From Bettongia penicillata ogilbyi (Eukaryota; Chordata; Mammalia; Diprotodontia; Potoroidae): a DNA stretch of 64,000 bases. The notes under the pieces were generated by a model. The model worked only from the letters and a program-made list of their open reading frames with translations, ran no database searches and was not told where the DNA came from. Positions within the stretch are counted from its first letter, which is position 1. The number at the start of each line of letters is the position of its first letter. This document shows, piece after piece, positions 55,061-64,000 of the stretch. Where the stretch lies: assembly GCA_023548195.1 (NCBI GenBank), contig JAJHZJ010000014.1:12810718-12874717 (forward strand), read 5' to 3'. Position numbers and translations under genes: made by a program.

Positions 55061-58000
55061 TTTCTCAGAAACAAACCTTCAGCTGTAGCAGGATCACATT
55101 CCCTCTGAAGAGCTTGTAGCATTTCTCTCAAAATACTGATTTAATGCAGACAACTGTATTTAAATTCAAACTCAAAATAAAATTAGTTGTGGTCCCATAG
55201 GCTTTTACCTCAAATAGCAAGTCTCACCAATCATTTTACTCTTATGGAGTTGCAATAAGCAATAAAAATTTACCATGACTTATATACATAAGAGATTTCA
55301 TTTAACACACATAAGCTTGCAATTTCTCTGGAAGACAAGTTCATTTTTTAGGAACTGCAGAACCCAAACAGCTCTTTTTTTTTTCCAGGACTAATGACCT
55401 TGCCCAACAGATAGTTTATGGGGATCTGGCAAGTTTGCAACTAAGGAGAAATCAACAGGGACTCCAAAGAATGGGTTGATCTGCCTGTCTACTGTATGAC
55501 ATTCTTCCTCTGGACTGATGAATGTCACATACTTTCTGTGTGGCACGTAGACTATTTTCAATATTAGTTTAATTTGTTTTGTCCTGACTGATTTTTCTTT
55601 TTCCTTGCCAGAATGTCTTCCAGGGTTCCCATATTTTATTTTTAAGATCCCAGTATATGGTAGCTGGCACATGTGGCCTCTGGTTACCCACCATAACCCT
55701 ACATTAGAGGCAATCTTGGCCATCTTCCTAGGGGAGGGGAGGATGGAGGGTCTACCTTTAGAGCTTCTATGGGATCAATTTTAGATTTTAACATTACAAC
55801 AATAATCCCAAATAACTTAGTTAATAATCTTACAATTTTTATAAGTGAGAGTCAAATTGTTTTAGTTGTAAGACAGGGTTCGCAGGGCTTAATAAAATAA
55901 CATCATTGGTTTTAAACACTTTCCCCCCACTGTCTTTTAGTTTCAACACAATTGAGATTAAAAATTGCTTTGTCTAATAACATTTCTGGCTCACAATGTT
56001 CACTCAAATTTTACCATGTAAGAGAATTCTACTACAATTTAGAAATACAATAATAATAATACAAACAGTAAATTTCAGATGACATTAATTGCATTTCCAA
56101 ATTATCACATATAAAAATTGTTGATAAAAGGTTGGGTTTACCAAGTACAGAGGCTAGTTGGCATCTGACTTTGTACAGACCCAACCCACCCCCTTTTCTC
56201 CTCTCCCTATAATTTCAGAGCCTGGTTATAGGGGTGATTGAGTCAGGGATTTGGGAAGGAGGGAGAAAGAGGACACTGCTCCTTGTGTGGGAGGGACTAA
56301 GGACTAGGGAATGCTGGAAGGTTGTAGAATTCAGTACCTGAATTAAAGATCCAGGGGTCCCTTGGGGAGGGGAATTTAGTGGATAAGGAGGGTTCCTGAG
56401 GAACCTACAAACTTCCTGATAAGGGTTACTCAGCTTTGAGAAACTCGGAGCAGAAGCTCTATATTCCAGTGGTGTGGGAGCAAGGCCTCGGGGGTTTGAG
56501 AGGAGAGCTTCATCTGCTTGCCTAGAGGGGTGGGCTTCAGGACACCCAAGGGCCCAGGGTTGTTGCCAGTGGGGCTCCCACTGTAACTGCTGTTCCTCCC
56601 CCCCTCCTTCCTTTTGCCAAGTTGGGGAGGGTAACTCAAATTTCCTTCCATTCTTTTGTACTCACTTTCCTTAATCTGATCTGGGATGAGAAGAGTTAAC
56701 AGAATCTGCTAGAATGTTTTTAGCTGTTCTAACTTTTCACCGCAGTCTTAGCTCAGTCAGAATCAGGATCTTAATGGTTCATTTTCACTGTAGCCCCAGC
56801 ATGGTCAGAACTGGGACCACAGGGAAAAGAATCTTAAGAGTTGTTTTTTTTAACTATTATTCAAATAAACTTCACTTCTGTGTCCACTCCTTAAAAACTT
56901 CTTCAAAAGTGAGAACTTTGAACCTGCCAGTCAAGGTGGAAAAGATCCAGTGGTGGAAAAAATCTAGTGGCACCTAGTTCCCTCTCCCCATACTGAAAAG
57001 CTCAAAGCTTCATCTCTGAGGCATCACTTTTTCAGATATATGCATTTTACCAATTTATCTTAGTACCAAATAGTATAATAAATTCTGACTTATCTTAAAC
57101 ATTAAATTAGGAAAGACAACATTTCACTTAAAATATAGCCAGAATAAATTCAATTACCTGGATTTATATTCTAAATGATATTACACAGACTCTGGAGTTA
57201 GGATTTTAATGCTAACAGAAATGCACCCAAATTATCACACATAAGAGCATATTTAATTTAGTTCAAGTCTGAGTTTCACAGTAAAAAACCTGTAGCTTAT
57301 TAATTTACTCATGGCTCTCTGTGATCTTTAAAAACAGTTAACAGGAGTTCCATAACTTAGTCAAATTTCCAATTTTAACATACATCCCAGTTTAAGTTAT
57401 TTTAGAATTAACCAGTACCTAACTTCAGTTTATAAGACTCCCTAAGTTGTAGTGAGATTTTCCAATCAGATTCAACTATCTTTGTTTGTATTCTGAATCA
57501 CACAAACCTTTTCTCTTTCTGTGACCCAGGAAAGGATTAAGTGCTAGTCCTATTCCAAAGTGAAGCCTTGAAACCTGCCTCTCTTTGATCAGTGAAGTGG
57601 CCCTTTTATGATATGAGGTGAGAAGTTTCCCCCTTCTTCTTTTTTCCATCTATCCCTCCATCTCTAGAACTTGGCCAGAGTCCAAGGAAGGAGGGAAGGA
57701 GGAAGACAGAGAGAGAGAGAGGGAGAGAAAGAGAGAGAGAGAGAGATATTGGGGGGGCGGGGTTGGTTTTGGTTTTGGTTTTTTTTTACCAACAACCTTT
57801 CTTTAAGAGACCAAAAATCTCTCCAGCCCAGGTAGTTTTTTCTTTTCTGGCTTACTGCTTTTTAAATATTACAAGATGGCAGATCCAGAGATTTTTATAT
57901 AGACACAAAGTAAAATAGAAAAAGAAGCACAGATAGTGATAACTATTCTTGGTCCTCTAGTTTATCCTGAGACCAGGCTTTATTATAGCTTAGTAGTCCT

Positions 58001-58302
58001 GTCTGATGGAACTTGGGATGGAATGCCAGTAAGCCTAAGGAAATACTCCCATATCCACATTCATCTCTTCAGTAATGTCCCACCAGAAGGATGAGGGGGG
58101 AAAATGAGTTCAGAAAGAACTCCGTGTGAAATTCTGGAACAGAGAGTCCTATCTAGAGGGAATTTGCTGGTTGCAAGGGCCTTGGGCATTAGGGCCCAAA
58201 CCATCCAGTCCAGCCTTCCCTAGGTGCTAGAAGGGCCTCCCAGCTAAGAGCAGAGAAAAAAATAGGCTTACCTTTGAATTAGAGGGAGTCTGAATCAGAG
58301 AC
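55061..58302 (-). other. ERV interior: leader and unassigned sequence
   Basis: The longest minus-strand frame, 55723-55391 (110 codons from MAKIASNVGLWWVTRGHM), has no domain I recognise. A candidate leader splice donor (AAAG/GTAAGCC) lies at about 58272 on the minus strand, 30 bases after the primer site, as in retroviruses with spliced 3' messages. A (GA)n tract (57705-57746) and GGTTTT repeats (57761-57782) are present. No gag or pol motifs were found. Confidence 0.45.
57705..57746. repeat. (GA)n purine tract
   Basis: About 20 GA units with single interruptions, followed by a G run. Confidence 0.9.
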
Positions 58303-58303
58303 T

Positions 58304-58321
58304 GTCCACCCTGGGATGCCA
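58304..58321 (-). other. primer binding site, tRNA-Asn-like
   Basis: Minus strand TGGCATCCCAGGGTGGAC, six bases after the 5' LTR, matches the complement of the 3' end of vertebrate tRNA-Asn at 15 of 18 positions as I recall that tRNA. Confidence 0.65.
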
Positions 58322-58327
58322 AAAAAC

Positions 58328-59065
58328 TATTGCAGTTTCATAGTGTGTTGTGGTAGCACTGTCTCAAAGAATTCAGAATCAGACTTCCAAGTATAGGCAT
58401 TTATTGAGAATTGTTACCCCTCAGAAGTGGGCTAGGTTCCAAAAGGAAGTAGCAGCTTCAGAGAAAGCAATATGGACTTTTATAGGGTAAAGATGCAATT
58501 ATGTAACAGAAATTATGAATATTAAAAAGGCAGGAAGGATTTGTTAAAGGATTGAGTAACAGTAGAGGGGTGTCCCAGCCTCAGTGGAAATGTACATGCA
58601 ATTACCTACAATGCATATAGAAAAACTCATTGGGGGGGTATGTATATATGATAATGATATTATAATAAGCCTCTCTATGTCACAAGTTCACCTAAAGGAC
58701 AGCTTTTGCTATTACTGTACAGGTGCTTACTTAGGGAAAGTCCCTTCTATTGTTTTGGGGTCCACATCCTGCTTGAACATCCTGGTGGTGCTGCTTTCTG
58801 ATTGACTGAGTATTATGGTCCTGTCTAAGACTCGATGGATGTGGTTGTGGTTGAATGCCTGGACACACCTGCTGTTTCTGTGGGAAATATGAGTTCATGG
58901 ACACATGTTCTAGTGAGCAGTGAGGCATACATGAGGAAGTTAGGATTTTGAGTGGGGGATAAAGGGGGGGAGTGACTAGGTAGGGGCAGTGGGCCTGCTG
59001 TTCTGTGAAGTCAATAAGGTAGTTAGAATATTGGGGCTGGGGTCAGCTTTCTTAGGATTCCATCA
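58328..59065 (-). mobile_element. 5' LTR of the second provirus
   Basis: 738 bp. On the minus strand TATAAAA (58478-58484) is followed about 75 bases later by AATAAA (58400-58405). It contains an extra block at about 58575-58735 absent from the other LTR. Its 3' terminal CA has mutated to TA. Confidence 0.83.
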
Positions 59066-59069
59066 GGTG

Positions 59070-59755
59070 GAAGTTGCAAGGAAGTTTGTTGTACGGAAAA
59101 GCTTCCCAACAATTAGACCTGTTCATAAAGTGGAATAGGTTGTTACCTCAAGGTGCAGCAAGTTGCCTTTCCTTAAGGTTCTTTAGCAGGGTCTGAACAA
59201 TAGGCTTGTAGAAATATTCTAGTGAGGATTCTTTTCCTCACTATATGGCTTGGGCTAGATGGGCTGTCACAGATTTGCCAAGTTGAGTGATATGAGACAG
59301 AGAACTAAATGGGGAAGAACTTGAGGCCAAGGTAGAGATAGAAGTTGGGGCAAGGGATATAGGATGATTGTTTTCACTTAAAATATACTTTTAACTCATA
59401 AATATTTCACCCAAAGACTTCTGCTTGAACCCAGAGAGCTAAACTGTGATGAAAAGTTGCAGAGAGCTAGATTTTAACTCATTATTAGTGTAACAGGATG
59501 TTTTGAGATAGTCCACTGGCATAAAGGAGTTCCTCCTGGAGGACATAGGGTTTCCCTATTGAACCTTCCTCTCTAAAACTGGGCTCATGGTCTCCAACTA
59601 CCCCAGTGTGGGTACAACTGTCAGTAGATTAAGTTATTGTCTTCTTATCCAGTTCAGGTCTAAGGAAAGGCCTATGGACCAGAGAGTTGGGGAAAACAAC
59701 TCCTTAATGAATTCTAGGGCTGAGAACAATTTCGTGAAACAATGGGAATGAGTTC
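59070..59755. other. no recognisable feature
   Basis: Right flank of the provirus, unique-looking. Confidence 0.45.
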
Positions 59756-60390
59756 AATTTATTGAGTTCAATTCAAAGTTTTATTGCAAGCAATGGGGAA
59801 GAGTGGAAGGATAGGAAGGAGAGAGAGGAAAAGGAAGACCTGACATACAACTGAGGTATACACACTAACAGAATAATTCATATAAAGGCACTTCTGGGGG
59901 ACAGGGGAAGTAGGGAGTGGGGCAAAGAGACACAGGGTCCAGTCAGTAGGAAGAGAATGCTCCAAAGTGCCCTGAGGGTGAGGTTCTTATGTTCTGATTT
60001 TGGGTAACTCCTCCCAGAGCTGGATGAGTTGCATATATAGGGATCAGGACAAACTATTACTTTGTTTGTTTGTTTTCAGAAAGGGAAACAATCTGCTGAA
60101 AGGCAAAATATTATTTCGGGAACAAATCTTTGAAAAAGGTTATTGTCAGTATTTTTCCACAAATGTTTACTATAAGCTTTCAGCTTCCCTTGAGGGTAGA
60201 CTGTCATGGTGGTCTCAAGACTATCAGACCTAACCTTATAACACAGGCTATGCTATAAGTTTCTAGGCAGCACTGAAGAACTTGGGAACTTTGGGAATGG
60301 CAAAGCAATACCCTGACTGGCTGCTAAGCAGATAGAGTCACTGACTCAGTGATCTTAAAAACACAATGACTCACTCTCAATCTCTCCCTA
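59756..60390 (-). mobile_element. possible LTR, antisense
   Basis: A minus-strand TATATA (60034-60039) and AATAAA (59780-59785) lie in LTR order, 250 bases apart. Ends are not defined and no partner LTR was found. Confidence 0.35.
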
Positions 60391-61769
60391 TTTGACTCTC
60401 TCCCTGAAGGGGTAGTGGGGAAGGCATCTCCTCTCCCTGATCCTCTACCAGAAGCATAGGGGTAATTCCCCTAGTATCTAGAGTAAGAAGATCAACTAGG
60501 CAAGCTTGATCATGGGCCTCTGGTTACCTTTTCTGCTGTTTCTTTACCTAATCATGTGTGACAAACAGTGGTCATGTCCCAGGTTGAAACGACCAGGCTT
60601 GGAAGCAACTGAGTCTGAAAGGTCCAGAAACCCTGAATCTATCCCTTAAAACTGACTGGTGGCAGAAGGGAGTTTCTGCCCCAAAGAAAATAGTTATCAA
60701 TAAGAGAATGGCCACATACCACTGTCTAGCTTGACAGACCACTTGGACCTGGAGGGAATCATTTTCACAGTGAAAATTCCCATTGAGTAGTTCTACCAAG
60801 GACTAGTCCTACCAAAAGCTTCATGTTTTAATGGTTTTGTCTCAGTCTCCCTGAGAAAATAACAGTAGTCATTATTATTTGTTTTTAAATCTTTATTAAC
60901 TCAAGTTTGGGAGAGCCTACATATTTACACATTTCTTTTCTTTGTGGATTACAAAAAAGCAACTTTTTGTTTCCTGTGTAGAAAATAAACAGCTATGTCA
61001 TACCAGATTAATATTGAACAGAGTGACTTTTACTCCTCCTTTAAGGGATTCCCTAGACATGAGCTGAACCTATACTTTTTTCCCTAGAGAGATGGAGGGA
61101 GTTACAGAGAAGGCAGAGTGTGAGAAAAAGAGCCTAACTTCTCTCTTTAGAGGCCAGGCTTCTCCAGGACTGAAGTCAATCACCAAGTGTATGAATCCAG
61201 TACAGAGGGCTGGGCCTCTTCATATAGAAGATCAAAGCACCCCAGCATCCGTAGGTCCAGAAGTGGTTGCCAATTGTTAGGTGAGGAAAAGCTTAATAAT
61301 TACAGATGCCCAAAGTGGAGTTACTGCCTTAGTAGGTATTCAGTTCCCTTTCACAAGACGTCTTCAAGATGAGACTGAATAACCACGTCAGGAATTTTGT
61401 AGAAGTGATTTCTGTTCGGATATGGTATGAGTTAGGTTCCCTCTAAACTCTGTAAGGGCCCTTTGTACCTCACTGACAGACAGAGGCTTGAGTATAAAAT
61501 CTGCCTCTGGCAGAAAGCCTCTACAAGGATGACACAACTCTAGAAGCCCAATAGAAACAGAAAGGGTATTTCTGTTCCCTGGAAGTTCCAAAAGTGACAG
61601 GGAATAATGAAAAGCAAGAAAGCCACTGGGCTACTTCAATTGCCAAGTCCACTCAGTTTAGGCGCCAGATCTAAGTCAGAAAGAAGCTGCCAGTCCCAGC
61701 AGCCACCAAATATAGTTACCAATTAACCCACCCACTCCCAAAGCCCTACCTCCCGCTGATTGACACAGC
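60391..61769. other. no recognisable feature
   Basis: 1.4 kb without a gene or named repeat. Frames of 61-75 codons lack any signature. Confidence 0.4.
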
Positions 61770-62335
61770 TGTTTCCTGCAACACCAATACGACTATAAGA
61801 CCTACTCAAGCTTCCCCTCTGCCATTCCTCAAAGATGCCGCCACCTTTATTCAAATTTAACACCGAAGAGCTCCTTCCATTGCATTCCAACTCTTATCTC
61901 CTTTCGCCCTCTTCACATCCTAGCACCAGTTGAAACCTGGCTTTCCTTTACCACTTCAATGCTAGTCACCCCTTGCATCGCATCCCTGGAATGACAAGGT
62001 CAAACTTGCTCCACACTGTCACTTCCAGACTTTCCCCTTGCTACTCAACAATATTTTAAGTTCATTTCACCAAATTATTGCCAGTCCTTATCATTTTCAG
62101 CTACTATGGCCATACCTCCATCTTCCCCAATGACCAAGGGCTTTTTTCCACATCTTAATCTCTGCCATCACCTATAGTGGCTTCAATATTTACGTGGTTT
62201 GTCTTATGTCTCCTCAGCTACTTGGACAATACCTGAAGATACAACTATGGAATGCAATGCTGTTCCTACCCTGCATCATTATGAAAACTTGTTTTACCTC
62301 CACAATCCTAAACTCTTGGTATTTCTCCCTATTAA
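61770..62335 (+). mobile_element. L2/CR1-clade LINE endonuclease fragment
   Basis: The plus strand encodes LAPVETWLS at about 61921-61948, a variant of the TETWLS box of L2-type endonucleases, and then further endonuclease blocks. It is interrupted at about 62336 by an L1. Confidence 0.6.
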
Positions 62336-63570
62336 GAATTTCTGGAGAGGTAGAGTTAAGATGTTGGAGTAAAGGCAAGGACTTGCCTGAACTCTCTCCT
62401 AAACTACTCTAAATACCTCTTTAAAATGACCCTAAAAAAATTCTAGAGCAGCAGAACCCACAAAATGATAGAGTGAAACACATTTCCAGCCCCAGACACC
62501 TTGGAAGGTCAGTAGGAAAGGTCTGTTGTACCAGGTGAGAGGATAGTCCAGCTCAGGCTATGATAGTGCAGATTCACAAACTGGTTCCAGCAAAACCGGA
62601 GCAGGTCTCAGCACAACTGAATCAATGGCAGCAGTGGCCGTTTCCAGGCTTCTCAGCCCATAGATGCCCAAGACAATTTATAAAGGCAGCAGAAAAGGTC
62701 TGTGACATCTGGGTAAGAGTGAACTGCAAGCCAGCGCAGGCTGCACCAACACAACCTGGGCCATAGCAACCCAGGAGAAGGCCTTGGGAGTGAATGAATC
62801 AGAAGCTGCCTGCTTCTGGAGTGCCTGCTTCTGGAGCTCTCCACCCATAGACAGCATGGGGATTGAGCAACTGCTCAGAAGATTACAGGGGTCTTTTTGC
62901 TAGCAGTGAGGCAGGACTCTGTTGTTTTGCCCATGTTTGCATCTGGGTCCTGTGTGGTAGTCCCAGACTATCATAGCAGAGCTTGCCACTGTGGTGGAGG
63001 AGGGACCCTCCTCATACTTCCAGGGCAGAAAAGAGTGCTTGTGATCACTCACAGACCAGAGCACAGTCCAGGAAAGTAGTAAACACCTCTCTTTAGATCA
63101 TACTACCTTGAAAGAACTGAAAACTTACAGGTCCCTTTATCTCTGAAAACAAGTTCACAAAACTCTTGAACCTTGGGATAATTCTCCCTCCACTCTGGAA
63201 ACAGAGCCCTACTTTAACAGACTTAAAAGTCAAGTAGTAGATTGGGAAAATGAGCAAAAAAAGGAAAAAAAAAAAACTCTGACTATAGAAACTTACTTTG
63301 GTGACAGAGAAGATCAAAACACACACTCAGAAGAAGACAATAAAGTTAAAACTCCTACATCCAAAGCCTCCAAGAAAAATATGAATTGGTCTAAGGCCAT
63401 GGAGGAGCTCAAAAAGGATTTTGAAAATTAAGAGAAATAGAGGGGAAATTGGGAAGAGAGTGAATCAAGAAAATCATAAAAAAAGTAGTCAACAGCTTGG
63501 TAAAGGGGACAAAAAAAAACATGAAGAAAATAACACCTTAAAAACCAGACTAGGCCAAATGGTAAAAGAG
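62336..63570 (+). mobile_element. L1 5' part (5'UTR and ORF1 start), 3' end missing
   Basis: Starts near 62343 ('ggagaggtagagttaagatg', an L1 5' end), with a 5'UTR of about 900 bp and an ORF1 ATG at 63250. The ORF1 product would begin with a Lys-rich run, but an A-run shifts the frame; later parts read EEDNKVKTPTSKASKKNMNW. Sequence ends inside the coiled coil at 63570. GAATTTC flanks it at 62336-62342 and 63571-63577. Confidence 0.75.
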
Positions 63571-64000
63571 GAATTTCCTGTTTTTCCAACTTTTTGACTA
63601 CCTCACTTCTAAACCTGCTTTTTATTTCCATAGAAACCTCTTGCAATTATCTTTTCCTTGTCTTCTACTGCATCACCTTAGGTGTGGCTTCATTTCACTC
63701 TCAATGCCATAATTATATCAGTTCAGTAGACATCCTTTGCCCTCCCACTGTTCTTACCTTGCTGATCCAAAACCCCCAGATCATTCTTGTCTGCCTGTTA
63801 TTATTCCCCAGTTATTAGTCACTTTCAAAAAGAATTTTAGCATAAGGGGGCTTAAGGACAATAGTCTAAACTGTCCATTGTTCTTACCCCTTCCCTTTCC
63901 TACCCCAGTTCATTTGCAAAAGCCTTCATCTCTGCCTGTTAAAATGTTTTTTGGCCTTCAAGGCCCAAGTCAGCTGCCTCCTCCTCCATGATATCCATAG
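63571..64000 (+). mobile_element. L2-like LINE, continuing to the window edge
   Basis: The last 70 bases ('ttcaaggcccaagtcagctg', 'cctcctcctccatgatatcc') are the conserved start of the L2 3'UTR. The part before is less certain but reads as the same element as 61770-62335, so the L1 lies within it. Confidence 0.5.

Larger units (their letters stand above)
53577..59069 (-). mobile_element. second endogenous retrovirus, complete ends, short interior
   Basis: Two related LTRs in direct orientation (53581-54174 and 58328-59065) are flanked by the same 4-bp duplication GGTG (53577-53580 and 59066-59069). A tRNA-Asn-like primer site lies at 58304-58321 and a polypurine tract next to the 3' LTR at 54175-54190, so transcription was on the minus strand. 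The interior is only 4.15 kb, including a SINE and microsatellites, and shows no recognisable gag, RT or integrase. It is thus a deleted or non-autonomous element. Its 3' reading frame is related to that of the 21314-31486 provirus. Confidence 0.8.

Noticed and set aside
1..64000. tRNA, rRNA, snRNA genes and CRISPR arrays
   Set aside because: No intact tRNA cloverleaf, no U-snRNA or 5S signature and no regularly spaced repeat array was found. The tRNA-like heads seen belong to SINEs.

Overview
This window is nuclear DNA of a marsupial. The low-complexity intergenic texture, the spliced gene edge at the left end, and the set of transposable elements all point there: L1 copies of the marsupial type (5' ends close to GGAGCCAAGATGGCAGAG and a characteristic 3'UTR), the short marsupial SINEs, MIR/CORE-SINEs, abundant L2- and CR1/L3-clade LINE remnants, a hAT-Charlie transposon, and endogenous retroviruses. 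I cannot decide between opossum and an Australian species from sequence alone. There are no operons, ribosome binding sites or prokaryotic genes. The short open frames scattered through the window are almost all chance or dead transposon coding sequence.

The only firm host gene is at the extreme left. Bases 285 to 246 on the minus strand are the first coding exon of CRIP1 (a LIM-domain protein), ending in a canonical GTGAGT splice donor. The rest of the gene lies off the left edge. The other ~63 kb is its upstream intergenic region. A weak three-exon candidate with matching reading frame and good splice sites sits at 52779-53237 (+).

Region by region: 604-3946 holds SINEs and a nearly complete but dead hAT-Charlie DNA transposon. 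4.3-15 kb is old SINE, L2 and LTR debris, including an L2 split by a MIR at 10505. 15.3-20.6 kb holds two L1s end to end, the second carrying a solo LTR. 21314-31486 is an ERV-L-like (class III) provirus on the minus strand with both LTRs, gag, protease, RT, RNase H, integrase and a dUTPase, interrupted by a 3.9-kb L1. 33-40 kb is a pile of L1 halves, all antisense. 40.1-41.5 kb is an L2 remnant. 44.3-47.2 kb is a 5'-truncated L1. 47.3-49.4 kb is a CR1/L3 element holding an L2 that in turn holds an LTR. 53577-59069 is a second, shorter provirus with a tRNA-Asn-like primer site and a 4-bp target duplication. 61.8-64 kb is an L2 interrupted by the 5' part of a sense L1.

The points most worth following: both proviruses end in a related short reading frame with a hydrophobic segment, just before the polypurine tract. 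Several L1 copies keep the 5' end but lose the 3' end, the reverse of the usual truncation, and one of these sits between 21-22-bp direct repeats without a poly(A) tail. Two L1-L1 junctions break at the same position in the L1 3'UTR.
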